From Myxococcales bacterium (lineage in GTDB: Bacteria; Myxococcota_A; UBA9160; SMWR01): DNA of 63,013 bases. Both the position numbers and the translations under genes were made by a program. The notes under the pieces were generated by a model that saw nothing but the letters and a program-made list of their open reading frames with translations, was not told where the DNA came from and searched no databases. The stretch spans positions 1 through 63,013 of the forward strand of contig JADFQO010000015.1 of assembly GCA_022561775.1 (NCBI GenBank). The letters are read 5' to 3'. Below, piece by piece: positions 8,811 to 18,252 of the stretch (position 1 is the first letter of the stretch; the number at the start of each line of letters is the position of its first letter).

Positions 8811-8932
8811 GCCCGCGCTGGCGCGCGATCTCCGAGGATCGCAAGCGCATGGTGTTGCATTCGGCCGCGCAGCGGTCCGCGGTCCTCCCAAATATTGCGT
8901 TCGAGCCGATTGGCTACCCGCGGGCCCCGGCG

Positions 8933-8960
8933 TTGACGGTCATCGCGGAGTTCTTATAGT
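8933..8960 (+). promoter_or_regulatory. Candidate sigma70 promoter of the ABC/GldG operon
   Basis: TTGACG (8933-8938) and TATAGT (8955-8960), spaced 16 bases, lie in the 266-base gap before the ABC transporter genes. They are among the best promoter matches in the window and would give a leader of roughly 110 bases. Nothing else is seen in the gap. Confidence 0.6.
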
Positions 8961-9076
8961 CACCCCCCACTCCGGGTTGGTGCGTGTGCATGGAAGGGGT
9001 GGTTACCACGAAAGAGCGTTGCGGGTGAGGTCGCGTTGAATCCGGTTTCGGTGATGACTGCAGTGGGGCAGGCCGC

Positions 9077-9868
9077 GTGATCGAGGCGAGAGGGCTCACC
9101 AAACGCTACGGCGATCTCGTGGCGGTGGAGGAGGTCAGCTTCTCGCTCGCGAGAGGCGAGGTGGTCGGTTTTCTGGGTCCCAACGGAGCCGGCAAGACGA
9201 CCACGATTCGAATGCTCACGGGTTTTCTGCCTCCTACGGACGGAACCGCGGTGATCGCCGGGCACGACATCTTCGGTGATCCGATCGCCGCCCGACGCGC
9301 GATCGGTTATCTCCCCGAAACGCCGCCGCTCTACCCGGAGATGACGGTAAGATCCTTTCTCGAGTACGTAGCGCGAATCAAGGATGTGCCCCGCGTGGAG
9401 AGGCGGGCGGCCGTCGATCGAGCTCTCGAGCGCACGGCGCTGACCGACGTCAGGCGGCAGGTCATCGGCACCTTGTCCAGGGGTTTCCGGCAGCGCGTGG
9501 GCCTGGCGCAGGCCATCGTCCACAACCCGCCGGTGCTGATCCTCGACGAACCGACCGCCGGGCTCGACCCACTCCAGATCCGCGAGATTCGCGCCCTGAT
9601 CACCGAGCTGACCGCCCCGTCCCAGGGCGATACCCAGCAGACGGTGATTCTCTCGACGCATATCCTCGCCGAGGTGGACGCTATCTGCCGCCGCGTGATC
9701 TTGCTCCATCAGGGGCGCAAGGTGGTGGATGCGCCGTTGTCTGAGCTCACGAGCGGTGGTCGGTCGCTGGATCAGATCTTCACTGACCACACCACCCACG
9801 ATGCGGCCGACAAGTTCGCATTTCCGTCGGGACCGGTCGTTGAATCCGAATCGGGGAGCGAGTCGTGA
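9077..9868 (+). CDS. ABC transporter ATP-binding protein (GldA-type)
   Basis: ATPase subunit of an ABC-2 exporter. Walker A GPNGAGKTT is at residues 34-42, the signature is LSRGFRQRV (as in GldA/CcmA-like proteins) and Walker B with the catalytic Glu is LILDEPTAGLDP, followed by the H-loop STHILAEVD. Length 263 aa is normal. It is the first gene of a four-gene operon (ATPase, permease, GldG-like, DUF4340). Its GTGA overlap with the permease indicates a 1:1 complex in the inner membrane. Confidence 0.93.
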   Translation: MIEARGLTKRYGDLVAVEEVSFSLARGEVVGFLGPNGAGKTTTIRMLTGFLPPTDGTAVIAGHDIFGDPIAARRAIGYLPETPPLYPEMTVRSFLEYVARIKDVPRVERRAAVDRALERTALTDVRRQVIGTLSRGFRQRVGLAQAIVHNPPVLILDEPTAGLDPLQIREIRALITELTAPSQGDTQQTVILSTHILAEVDAICRRVILLHQGRKVVDAPLSELTSGGRSLDQIFTDHTTHDAADKFAFPSGPVVESESGSES

Positions 9869-10644
9869 GACATGTCGCTTCGGTAGCGGGTCGCGAGTTG
9901 CGCTCCCTCTTCGTGTCCCCGGTCGCCTACGGGGTGCTGAGCTTGTTCTCTATGCTCGCCGGGATGTTCTTTATTCTCGATCTGGGCTGGTTCGAGCAGG
10001 TCCTCTTCCAGTTCCAGCAGTATCCGGGCCAGCTCGCCGATTTCAATCTCAACGACGGACTTCTCCACGAGTTCTATGGCTCGATTTCGGTGATCCTGTT
10101 GTTTTTGATTCCCGGCATCACGATGGGCGTGTACGCGGCCGAGAAGACCAACGGAACCGAAGAACTGCTGCTCACGAGCCCGCTCACGATCTGGGACATC
10201 GTGCTCGGCAAATTTGCGGCGGGCGCGATCTTCATCGCCGTGTTGATTGGGATCGTAGGCCTCTTCGCGGGCATGCTGTTCCTCTACGGCGACCCGGAAG
10301 TCGGCAAGACCGCATCGGGTCTGCTCGGGCTTCTCCTCACCGGATGGACCTACGTGGCGATCGGCGGCTTCGCTTCTGCGGTCACCCGCAGCCAGATCGT
10401 CGCGTTTCTGATCACGCTCGTGGTGTTGGTGACGCTGCTGTTGCTGCCCGGCATCGCGGAATTCGGCATCGCGGGCAGTGCTCCCGGCGTCTCCGACACG
10501 CTCCGCTACCTCTCGGTGCAGCTCCATTTCGATCCGCTGCTCAACGGTCTCGTGGATACCGCGGACCTCACCTACTTCGCCGTGATGATCGGGAGCTTCC
10601 TGGTCATCACGAAAGCGGCCGTGGAGTCGGCGCGATGGCGATAA
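9865..10644 (+). CDS. ABC-2 type permease (GldF-like)
   Basis: A 259-residue permease with about six hydrophobic segments (including VAYGVLSLFSMLAGMFFI and ISVILLFLIPGITMGVYA) and the family sequence EKTNGTEELLLTSPLTIW. It overlaps the ATPase stop by 4 bases (GTGA). Related permeases in Bacteroidetes serve gliding motility; in deltaproteobacteria the same gene set is common but its cargo is not known. Confidence 0.88.
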   Translation: MRHVASVAGRELRSLFVSPVAYGVLSLFSMLAGMFFILDLGWFEQVLFQFQQYPGQLADFNLNDGLLHEFYGSISVILLFLIPGITMGVYAAEKTNGTEELLLTSPLTIWDIVLGKFAAGAIFIAVLIGIVGLFAGMLFLYGDPEVGKTASGLLGLLLTGWTYVAIGGFASAVTRSQIVAFLITLVVLVTLLLLPGIAEFGIAGSAPGVSDTLRYLSVQLHFDPLLNGLVDTADLTYFAVMIGSFLVITKAAVESARWR

Positions 10645-10660
10645 CCAGAGGCGTGCGCTG

Positions 10661-12232
10661 ATGTCGGCTCTGCTCGGGGCGCTCGGTCTGGTTTCGATCC
10701 TCTTCGCCTTGGCGGGTTTCTTCATGGCCTTGACCGGGGCGGCCCCGCTCGGCTGGAGCATGCTCCACGGGCTGGTTGGTTTCGCGCTGCTGGGCGCTGC
10801 AGCGTTGATCAACCTCGATGGGCTGCGCGAGCGCATGACTTCGGGAGAAGCGCGTCGTGCGGGTAAGTACGGTTCGAGTTCGCTGCTCTCGAGCCTGCTG
10901 ATGATTGCGATTCTCGGCATGGGAGCCTTTCTCGCCAACCGCTATTCCAAACACTTCGACTGGAGCGAGCAGGGCGTCAACTCCCTGTCCGACCAGACCC
11001 TGAAGGTCTTGTCGGTTCTCGAGCAGGACGTCGAAGCCCTCGCGCTCTTCCGCAGGATGGATTGGCAGCCGGTTCGCGATCAGCTCGAGCGCTACGCGTA
11101 TGCGAGTGAGCGATTCAAGGTCATCGAAATCGCCGATCCCAACGAGAAGCCAGATCTGCTCGAGCGCTACGGGATCGCGCCAGAGAAACTCGGTCCGGAG
11201 GGCATCGTTCATCTGATTTATGGAGAGGAGTCGGTCAACGTCGAGCAGCCGACCGAGGAGACCCTCACCAACGCGATCGTGAAGCTCACCCGCAGGGGCG
11301 GCAAGACCGTCTACTTCTTGGAAGGTCACGGTGAAAACCCGATCGATGGCAGTAACGGCGGGGCCGAAGAGGGCTACCAACAGGCCGCCGAAGCGCTGCG
11401 CAACGAGAACTACAAGATCGAGAAGCTGTTGCTCGCCGCAAAGAGCGACGTTCCCGAGGACGCGGACGTGGTCGTGATTGCGGGTGCGACGCGCCTGATG
11501 CTCGACGAAGAGTCGGACGCCCTCGATCGATACCTGAAGCGTGGGGGCGCGGTGTTGATCCTGATCGACCCGCGGGTTCGCACGGACCTGGTCGCAAAGC
11601 TCGTTGAATGGGGCGTCGAGCTCGGGGATGACATCGTGGTCGATCGCGAGCTGGCGCTCTTCGGTCGGGCGACGACTCCCTTCGCTAGCCAATACGCTCC
11701 GAATCACCCGATCACGCGGGATCTGCGCGAATACACGATGTTTCACGTGGTGCGCAGCGTGAAGCCGAGCGCCGACGCGGGAGATCGTTTCACCGAGATC
11801 GTGCTCACCGGGAGCGAATCGTGGGCGGAGCGCGATCTCGAGCGGTTCTTCACCGAGGGGCGCGCCGAGTTCGATGGCGAGGACCTGAGCGGGCCCGTGC
11901 CGATCGCGGTGGCGGGAACCGTACGCTTCGAAGCAATGGGCGATGTCTCGCAGGAAGCGCGGCTCGTGGTGTTCGGCGACGCGGACTTTGCATCCAATCA
12001 AATGCTCGGCAGGTACCAGAACCGCGATCTCTTCGTGAACACCGTCAACTGGTTGCTCGGAGACGTGGAAGCGATCTCCGTCCGTCCGAATCGCTCGCGC
12101 GCCTCTACCTTGCAGATGACGGCCTCGCAGAGGAGAGGCGTTCAGATCTTCGCTCTCTTTGCGATTCCCGAAGTCCTCGCCGTGACGGGTGTCTTCATCT
12201 GGTGGACCCGCCGCCAGACCGCCAGGCGATGA
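10661..12232 (+). CDS. GldG-family ABC transporter accessory protein
   Basis: A 523-residue membrane-anchored protein with two N-terminal hydrophobic helices, a third near residue 85, a large extracytoplasmic domain of the ABC_transp_aux/GldG type (the TVYFLEGHGENP and VLILIDPRVRT strands) and a C-terminal helix (IFALFAIPEVLAVTGVF). It follows the permease by 16 bases and overlaps the DUF4340 gene by ATGA. Known GldG proteins are needed for the function of the cognate ABC exporter. Confidence 0.85.
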   Translation: MSALLGALGLVSILFALAGFFMALTGAAPLGWSMLHGLVGFALLGAAALINLDGLRERMTSGEARRAGKYGSSSLLSSLLMIAILGMGAFLANRYSKHFDWSEQGVNSLSDQTLKVLSVLEQDVEALALFRRMDWQPVRDQLERYAYASERFKVIEIADPNEKPDLLERYGIAPEKLGPEGIVHLIYGEESVNVEQPTEETLTNAIVKLTRRGGKTVYFLEGHGENPIDGSNGGAEEGYQQAAEALRNENYKIEKLLLAAKSDVPEDADVVVIAGATRLMLDEESDALDRYLKRGGAVLILIDPRVRTDLVAKLVEWGVELGDDIVVDRELALFGRATTPFASQYAPNHPITRDLREYTMFHVVRSVKPSADAGDRFTEIVLTGSESWAERDLERFFTEGRAEFDGEDLSGPVPIAVAGTVRFEAMGDVSQEARLVVFGDADFASNQMLGRYQNRDLFVNTVNWLLGDVEAISVRPNRSRASTLQMTASQRRGVQIFALFAIPEVLAVTGVFIWWTRRQTARR

Positions 12233-13668
12233 ACCCGAAGACGACCGCGGTACTCTTCGCGATCGCCGCCGCGCTCGCAGCCTTCGTCTACTTTTGCGAG
12301 TCCGAGCTCGAACAGGCGCGCGTGGAAGCGAAGGCGGCCGAGAAGCGGCTCTTCCCCGACGTGGTGCAGTCTGAAATCGCGTCGATCTCGCTGCACCTCT
12401 CCGACGCCCCCGAGATTCGGCTCGAGCGCCGGGATGGCCGTTGGCGGATCGTGGCGCCGATCGATTTTGCGGCCGACACGTTCGCGGCCGATGGTGTCGC
12501 GAGCGCGATCACCCAGTTGAGGAGCGAATCGGTGATCGATGATCCCCGGCCGCCGGACGTCTACGGCTTCGGCGCAGAGCGCGCGGAAGTCCGCTTCACG
12601 GTCGGCGAACTCGAGAAGGCGCTCCGGTTCGGGAACCAGACGCCTGTCGGCTCGAACTCCTACGCGTCGGTCGATGGCGACGATCGGGTCTACACCGTGG
12701 CCTCGTATCAGCTCACGCCGCTCAAGAAGAGACTGGAGGATCTCCGAGATAAGCGGATCCTGGATTTCGACCAGGCTGCTGTCGGGCGGGTTGCGGTCAG
12801 CTGGCCCGGGACGAGGTTCGTCGTCGAACGAAGCGACGCGGGTTGGCAGATGGTCGAGCCGGTTCAGGCCCCCGCAGATGGGGACACCGTCAACGCTCTG
12901 CTGTCCAGCCTGTCGTTCCTCAGGGCGTCGGCCTTTGTCGATGATCCCGGGTCCGCGGAGGAGATGGGCTTTGTGCCGCCGCAGTTCGCGGTCGAGATCG
13001 AGATGTCTCGCGAAGGTGCGGGTTCGGATCCCGTGATCGTGCGCTTTGCGGTCGGTGGCGTGGCTGAGACCGGGACGCAGCGATTCGTTCGGGGTGCTGT
13101 GGAGTCGCTCTACCTGATTTCGGAACAGAGCTTCGACGATTTCCCGCGCAGAATGGTCGAGTACCGGGATCGTCGACTCGCGGAGTTCGCGACTGGCGAT
13201 GCTCGGCGCGTCGAACTGGGTTTTCTCACCGATGCCGGAGAGGCCGTCGCTCTCAGCGTCACCCGCGAGGGCGACGGCTGGGCGTCGAGTGCCGATCCCG
13301 TCCAGCCTGAAAAACTGGAGGCCCTGGTGGAGGCGCTTTCGGACCTACGCGCCGACGACATCATCGCTGAAGAATTCGGGCCCGCGGAGCTTCAGGCGAT
13401 GGGACTCGACCCCGCGAAGGCCGTGCTGCTGGTCTACGGCGATGGCGATCCCGCGGAGCGCCTCGCCGAGATCCACCTGGGTGTCGCCTTCGGTGGCGGA
13501 GTCACGGCGCGAGTCCCCGACCGCGAGACCATCTTCCTGCTCGACGCTGCGCTCGCCGATCTGCTTCCCACGGATCTCGAGGATTACCGGGAGCGCTTCG
13601 TCGCGCAGCCCGAATTGGCGACCGACGAGGAGGACGCGATCGTCGACGTCGGAAACGACGAAAGCTAG
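12229..13668 (+). CDS. DUF4340 domain protein, membrane-anchored
   Basis: A 479-residue protein with one N-terminal transmembrane helix (TAVLFAIAAALAAFVYF) followed by repeated DUF4340 units, visible as recurring LERRDGRWRI, VERSDAGWQM and VTREGDGWAS strands with conserved Trp. The ATG at 12229 overlaps the GldG-like stop, giving the right length and a clean anchor. DUF4340 genes typically close this operon type, so the protein is inferred to be the periplasmic partner of the exporter. Biochemical role unknown. Confidence 0.83.
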   Translation: MNPKTTAVLFAIAAALAAFVYFCESELEQARVEAKAAEKRLFPDVVQSEIASISLHLSDAPEIRLERRDGRWRIVAPIDFAADTFAADGVASAITQLRSESVIDDPRPPDVYGFGAERAEVRFTVGELEKALRFGNQTPVGSNSYASVDGDDRVYTVASYQLTPLKKRLEDLRDKRILDFDQAAVGRVAVSWPGTRFVVERSDAGWQMVEPVQAPADGDTVNALLSSLSFLRASAFVDDPGSAEEMGFVPPQFAVEIEMSREGAGSDPVIVRFAVGGVAETGTQRFVRGAVESLYLISEQSFDDFPRRMVEYRDRRLAEFATGDARRVELGFLTDAGEAVALSVTREGDGWASSADPVQPEKLEALVEALSDLRADDIIAEEFGPAELQAMGLDPAKAVLLVYGDGDPAERLAEIHLGVAFGGGVTARVPDRETIFLLDAALADLLPTDLEDYRERFVAQPELATDEEDAIVDVGNDES

Positions 13669-13692
13669 ACTTGCGAAACTGGGAGGAATGAG

Positions 13693-14139
13693 ATGCAGAA
13701 TTTCTCTGCTGCGTACGGTCTGGCGCTCGCGATGGTCACCCTCGTGTCGTGCGGTTCGGCGGATTCGCTTACCATCACCGTCTACAAATCTCCCAGCTGT
13801 GGTTGCTGCGTAAAGTGGGTCGACCACCTCAAAGCAGGCGGTCTGGCGGTCGAAGCCATCGACGTCGAAAACACCGCCTGGATCAAGAAGGAGAACGGAG
13901 TGCCGGCCCGGCTCATGTCGTGTCACACGGCTCTCGTGGATGGCTATGTGATCGAGGGGCACGTTCCTGTGGAGGATATCCTACGGCTGCTCGAGGAGCG
14001 TCCGGACATCGCTGGCCTGGCCGTTCCGAGGATGCCGATCGGTTCGCCGGGGATGGAGGGCCCGAATCCGGTGCGCTACGAAGTGCTCGCATTCACCAAA
14101 CAGGGAAGTACCCACACGTACGCGTTCCACGGGCCCTGA
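13693..14139 (+). CDS. DUF411 metal-binding lipoprotein
   Basis: A 148-residue DUF411 protein with a lipobox-like TLVSC (Cys20). The family hallmark YKSPSCGCCVKW supplies Cys36, Cys38 and Cys39, followed by MSCHTA (Cys77, His78), EGHVP and the MPIGSPGME motif. DUF411 proteins are linked to copper or other thiophilic metals. GGGAGG precedes the ATG at 13693. It is 24 bases after the ABC operon, possibly in the same transcript, but no copper gene is nearby. Confidence 0.87.
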   Translation: MQNFSAAYGLALAMVTLVSCGSADSLTITVYKSPSCGCCVKWVDHLKAGGLAVEAIDVENTAWIKKENGVPARLMSCHTALVDGYVIEGHVPVEDILRLLEERPDIAGLAVPRMPIGSPGMEGPNPVRYEVLAFTKQGSTHTYAFHGP

Positions 14140-14161
14140 GGTTTCCCTAGGCGCTCATCGC

Positions 14162-14953
14162 TCAGGCGTCATCGAGGCGAAACAACGTTCGCGCGTTTTC
14201 GCTCGTGATGCGCGCGACCTCTTCGACGGGCATGGCGTGGAGCGCCGCGAGGGTCTCGCCGACCACGCTGACGTGGGCGGGCTCGTTGCGCTTGCCGCGA
14301 AAGCCCTGCGGGGCGAGTAGTGGCGCGTCGGTTTCGATCATGAGGCGTTCGAGCGGGAGCGCCTTCGCGACTTCTCTGAGGCCGCGATCGTTCTTGAACG
14401 TCAGGATGCCCGAGAAAGAGATGTAGAACCCGGCTTCAATGGCCCGCTGCGCGAACTCGAGGGTTCCCGTGTAGCAGTGGAGGACTCCTTCGATTTCGCT
14501 TCGCGTTTCCGCGAGCCAGATGTCGAGCATCTCCTCGTAGGCGTTGGGTTCGTCGCCGCGCACGTGGAGGGTGGCGGGCATTCGCCTGGACCGCGCCGTG
14601 GCCGCCTGCTCGGCGAAGACTGCGCGCTGCACCTCGCGCTCCGAGTTCATGTAGTGGTAATCGAGTCCGCACTCTCCAACGGCAACCACCCGCGGTCGAC
14701 CGATCAGTTCTTCGAGCAGTGCGCGCGCCTCGTCGTCGAATTCCTTGGCTTCGTGGGGGTGGACGCCCACCGTTGCGAACACGCGCGGATCGGCGGCGGC
14801 GATCTCCACCGCCCGGGCATTGCCCGCAATCCCGTAGCCCGAACCGATCGCGATGAAGGTGTCGACGCCCGCTTTGCGCGCACGATCGAGCACGGCTGCA
14901 CGGTCGAGGTCGAATTCGTCTGCCGACAGATGGCAGTGGCTGTCGAGCCACAC
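14162..14953 (-). CDS. tatD: TatD-family metal-dependent DNase
   Basis: TIM-barrel metallohydrolase of 263 aa. The N-terminal DSHCHL metal motif, GVHPHEA, GECGLDYHY, LHCYTG and IETDAPLLAP are all in place. The GTG at 14953 is chosen because it puts DSHCHL at residues 4-9, as in the family; the frame stays open further upstream but that sequence is antisense to metG. It starts 2 bases after the metG stop, so holB-metG-tatD forms one minus-strand operon. TatD enzymes have 3'-5' exonuclease activity and may act in DNA repair. Confidence 0.92.
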   Translation of the reverse strand: MWLDSHCHLSADEFDLDRAAVLDRARKAGVDTFIAIGSGYGIAGNARAVEIAAADPRVFATVGVHPHEAKEFDDEARALLEELIGRPRVVAVGECGLDYHYMNSEREVQRAVFAEQAATARSRRMPATLHVRGDEPNAYEEMLDIWLAETRSEIEGVLHCYTGTLEFAQRAIEAGFYISFSGILTFKNDRGLREVAKALPLERLMIETDAPLLAPQGFRGKRNEPAHVSVVGETLAALHAMPVEEVARITSENARTLFRLDDA

Positions 14954-14955
14954 GG

Positions 14956-16515
14956 CTAGTCGGCCTTTTCGGGAACTTCGACGCGCGGGAAGAGCGCGGC
15001 GCCCTTCGAGGTCGCGGTCCCGGGCTCGAGAACGCCCCAACGTCCGGCGTCGTCGGGCAGGCGGGCTGTCTGCAGGGCGTCGGGAATGCCGAGTCGGGCG
15101 AGGATCTCCGCTGCCGTTTCGGGAAGAAAGGCCGCGAGCAACAGCGCGATCACGCGCAGCGCCTCACAACTGGTGTAGAGCGTCGTTGCAACCTGATCGG
15201 CGTTTGCGGGATCCTTGGCGGCCTTCCAGGGTGCGCGGGTTTCGAGGTAGCGATTGACGCAATCGAGGAATTCGAAGATCGCCTCCAGCGCGCGGTGAAA
15301 CTCGTAGCTTCGGATCGAAGCGTCGACGCGCGCGGCCGCTCCCGAAGCGGCCGCCTGGATTTCGCGCTCGAGATCGCCCGGCTCGCCCGCCTTGGGGACT
15401 TCGCCGCCCGCGAAGAGAGCCGTCATGTTGAGCGTGCGACTCACGAGGTTTCCGAGGTTGTTGGCGAGGTCGGCGTTGGTCCGACGGATCAGCGCGGTTT
15501 CGCTGAAGGTCGCGTCGAGTCCGAAGACCATTTCGCGCAGCAGGAAGTAGCGGAACGCGTCGAAGCCGTAGCGCTCCTTCATCGCGATCGGCGATACCAT
15601 GTTTCCGAGGGACTTGGAGATCTTTCGCCCGTCCACGCTCCAATATCCGTGCACGTTGAGATGCTGGTAGACGGGCAGGCCCATCGTCTTGAGCATGATC
15701 GGCCAGAAGATCGCGTGGGGTTTGAGGATGTCCTTCGCGACGAAGTGCTCGACCGCGCCCCAGTAGCGCTCGAAGTCCGGTCCGTCCGGATAGCCGACGC
15801 CTGTCAGATAGTTGATCAGCGCGTCGAACCAGACGTAGCAGACGTAGTCGGGGTCGAAGGGGAGTTCGATCCCCCACTCGAGCCGCTCTTTCGGCCGCGA
15901 TATGCAGAGGTCTCCAAGTCCGCTCTCCTCGCGGAGCATCGCGAGCGCCTCGTTTCGGTAGCGCTCGGGTCGAATGAAATCCGGATGCTCCTCGATGTAG
16001 CCGGCCAACCAACTGAAGTGGGAGGTGATGCGCAGGAAGTAATTCGACTCGCGCCGCTTCTCGGGTGCGCGCTCGTGGTCGCGACAGAGTCCGCCTTCGA
16101 TGTCGCGATCCGTCAGGAATCGCTCGCAGCCGACACAGTAGAGCCCCTCGTACTCCTGGAAGTAGATTTCGCCCGCGTCGTAGACCTTTTGCAGGATCTC
16201 CTGGACCACGCGCTGGTGGCCTGGATCGGTGGTGCGGATGAAGCGGTCGAACGAGAAGCCGAGCGCCTCCCAGGTGGAGCGGAAAGCAGCGGAATATTCG
16301 TCTGCAGTCTCCTGCGGCGACGCACCGCGTTGTGCAGCGATTTCGGCGATCTTGTCGCCGTGTTCATCGGTGCCTGTGAGAAAGAAGGTGTCGTCGCCCG
16401 CCAGCCGGTGGTAGCGCGCGAGGGTGTCGAGAATGACGGTCGTGTAGGTATGACCGATGTGCGGTTCCGCATTCACGTAGTAGATCGGCGTTGTGGCGTA
16501 GAAGGTGTCACTCAT
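14956..16515 (-). CDS. metG: Methionyl-tRNA synthetase
   Basis: Class I aminoacyl-tRNA synthetase, 519 aa. It has FYATTPIYYVNAEPHIGH with the HIGH motif at 19-22, a zinc knuckle (YCVGCERF then GLCRDH), the WFDALINYLTG substrate pocket, and KISKS in place of KMSKS. The C-terminal tRNA-binding EMAP-like domain found in some MetG proteins is absent, so this is the short type. The ATG overlaps the holB stop (ATGA), a conserved holB-metG-tatD order in many bacteria. Confidence 0.95.
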   Translation of the reverse strand: MSDTFYATTPIYYVNAEPHIGHTYTTVILDTLARYHRLAGDDTFFLTGTDEHGDKIAEIAAQRGASPQETADEYSAAFRSTWEALGFSFDRFIRTTDPGHQRVVQEILQKVYDAGEIYFQEYEGLYCVGCERFLTDRDIEGGLCRDHERAPEKRRESNYFLRITSHFSWLAGYIEEHPDFIRPERYRNEALAMLREESGLGDLCISRPKERLEWGIELPFDPDYVCYVWFDALINYLTGVGYPDGPDFERYWGAVEHFVAKDILKPHAIFWPIMLKTMGLPVYQHLNVHGYWSVDGRKISKSLGNMVSPIAMKERYGFDAFRYFLLREMVFGLDATFSETALIRRTNADLANNLGNLVSRTLNMTALFAGGEVPKAGEPGDLEREIQAAASGAAARVDASIRSYEFHRALEAIFEFLDCVNRYLETRAPWKAAKDPANADQVATTLYTSCEALRVIALLLAAFLPETAAEILARLGIPDALQTARLPDDAGRWGVLEPGTATSKGAALFPRVEVPEKAD

Positions 16516-17405
16516 CGAAGTGCGGGCTCTGCGGATTCGCGTAATGCAAGCAGCGCGCGCTCCACCACCATCTGGGGGTTCGCGTTGCGCTGCAACAGCG
16601 TCTTGCGGCAGTCGCTGAGGGTCCGGAACGCGTCGAGGTCGCGCGTGACGTCGGTCTCGGTCTCGCGCGCTGCGGTTAGCACGCGATCGTGCACCCAGCG
16701 CGACGCGGTCTCGAGGAACTCTTCTACGCCGCCGACGACCGTGGCGCGCGCGCCGCGATATTCCGCCGCCCAATCGAGCAGGTCTGGAATCGTCGCCGCC
16801 GCGATCCCGTCGAGGCGCCCCCGCATCGCTTCGCGCTCGGGGTCTGGGTGCTCCGCAGCGAAATCGGCTTCGAAGCTGAGGCGCTGACAGCGCGAGCGCA
16901 CGGTCGCCAGCAGGCCCGCCGCGGTCGCAGCCGCCAGTACCAGGGTGGTCCGGGGCGGCGGCTCTTCGAGGATCCGGAGCAGCGCGTTCTGGGCCTCTTG
17001 ATTCATCCACTCGGCGTCGGCGATGACCGCTGCGCGCCGACCGCCCTCGTTGGATTTCAGGTGAAGCGCGCTTTGCAGCGCGCGGACCTGGCCGATGCGT
17101 ACCCGGGTATCGCCTTCGCCGCGCTCGACCCAGAAGAGATCCGCGTGATCGCCGACGTGGCGCAGCAGCGGCCCCTTGCGGCCGGTTCCATCGAGCGCGA
17201 TCGGCTCCCGCGAACTCGATCGTCGGCAGTCGATGCAGTCTTCGCAGGGGCCGCCCGCCTGCCGACAAACGAGGGCCCGAACGAAGTCGAGGGCCGCGTC
17301 CCGCGGCGTCGATCCCGGGCCGGACAGCAGATACGCCGAGTGGATGCGACCGCTCTCGAGGCTGCGGCGCAAAAGGTTCGGTGGATCGCTCGAAGCGGTG
17401 GGCAT
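16512..17405 (-). CDS. holB: DNA polymerase III delta-prime subunit
   Basis: Clamp-loader subunit of 297 aa. HSAYLLSGPG marks the P-loop position, but the glycine-lysine core is replaced by GPGSTPRD, as in delta-prime subunits that do not bind ATP. The zinc-binding cysteines lie in CRQAGGPCEDCIDCR, and the sensor region shows AEWMNQEAQNALLRILEEPP, the most diagnostic HolB/DnaX block. First gene of holB-metG-tatD. Upstream, 51 bases separate it from the divergent rhomboid gene. Confidence 0.93.
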   Translation of the reverse strand: MPTASSDPPNLLRRSLESGRIHSAYLLSGPGSTPRDAALDFVRALVCRQAGGPCEDCIDCRRSSSREPIALDGTGRKGPLLRHVGDHADLFWVERGEGDTRVRIGQVRALQSALHLKSNEGGRRAAVIADAEWMNQEAQNALLRILEEPPPRTTLVLAAATAAGLLATVRSRCQRLSFEADFAAEHPDPEREAMRGRLDGIAAATIPDLLDWAAEYRGARATVVGGVEEFLETASRWVHDRVLTAARETETDVTRDLDAFRTLSDCRKTLLQRNANPQMVVERALLALRESAEPALR

Positions 17406-17456
17406 GGGGCGGGCAGTCTAGCACCACCCCCAGGCGCGGAGGTACGCTCGGATCCG

Positions 17457-18173
17457 ATGGTTCGCGAACTCGAGATTGCTCCGCGGCGCCGGACTCCGGT
17501 TGCGGTCGGTGCTTTGATCGCCGTCAACGTGATCGTTTTTCTCTACGAGATGATCTTATCCGGCGGATCCGCTGCGGATGGTGCCGCCGTGGGTGAGTTC
17601 GTCGCAACCTGGGGACTGGTTCCCCGAGAATTCCTCCGCGAGATCGCCGACCCGGGTGCCACGAGACAGGTCGTCTGGTTTACGCCGATCAGTTCGATGT
17701 TTATCCACGGCGGGCTGATTCACCTCGCGAGCAACCTGCTCTATCTCTGGGTTTTTGGCGCGGAGCTCGAGGATTGGCTCGGGGATCGCCGCTTTCTGGC
17801 CTTCTACCTCGCGTGCGGCCTGGCCGCGTCGGGGCTCCAGATCGCGAGCAATCCCGACTCCTACGTGGCGACGATCGGCGCGAGCGGTGCGGTATCGGGC
17901 TTGCTCGGTGCCTACGTGGTCTCCTATCCGCACCGAAGGCTGCGGCTGCGATGGCCGCCCGTTCGGGTCCCTGCCATTTTCTTTCTGCTGGCCTGGATTG
18001 TGATCCAGGTCCTATCCGGAATCGACTACCAGTCCGCGGAGGAGGGAGGGGCAGCCTGGTGGGCCCACACCGGCGGATTTCTGGCCGGGATTGCGCTCGC
18101 GCGCTCGATGCGGGCGTGTTTTCCCCGCACTCACGGTTGCGCATCGGATCGCCAAACACCCAATAACGTCTGA
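17457..18173 (+). CDS. Rhomboid-family intramembrane serine protease
   Basis: A 238-residue, six-helix membrane protease. The catalytic serine is Ser143 in GASGAVSGLLGAY and the catalytic histidine is His204 in AHTGGFLAG. The oxyanion residues in FIHGGLIHLASNLLYLW (His89, Asn93) are also present. Rhomboids cleave transmembrane segments of other proteins. Start at ATG 17457, chosen because the N-terminus then lies directly before the first helix. Substrate unknown. Confidence 0.92.
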   Translation: MVRELEIAPRRRTPVAVGALIAVNVIVFLYEMILSGGSAADGAAVGEFVATWGLVPREFLREIADPGATRQVVWFTPISSMFIHGGLIHLASNLLYLWVFGAELEDWLGDRRFLAFYLACGLAASGLQIASNPDSYVATIGASGAVSGLLGAYVVSYPHRRLRLRWPPVRVPAIFFLLAWIVIQVLSGIDYQSAEEGGAAWWAHTGGFLAGIALARSMRACFPRTHGCASDRQTPNNV

Positions 18174-18252
18174 GAGACTTTGCGCTCAAGTCTTCCGCTG
18201 CGCGCGCCGATCCAACCGACACGCTTACACGCGCATGGGAGGGAGTTCGCAG

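Noticed and set aside
14954..15040. An N-terminal extension of TatD starting at 15040
   Set aside because: The extra sequence is antisense to the end of metG and lies before the family-typical DSHCHL start.
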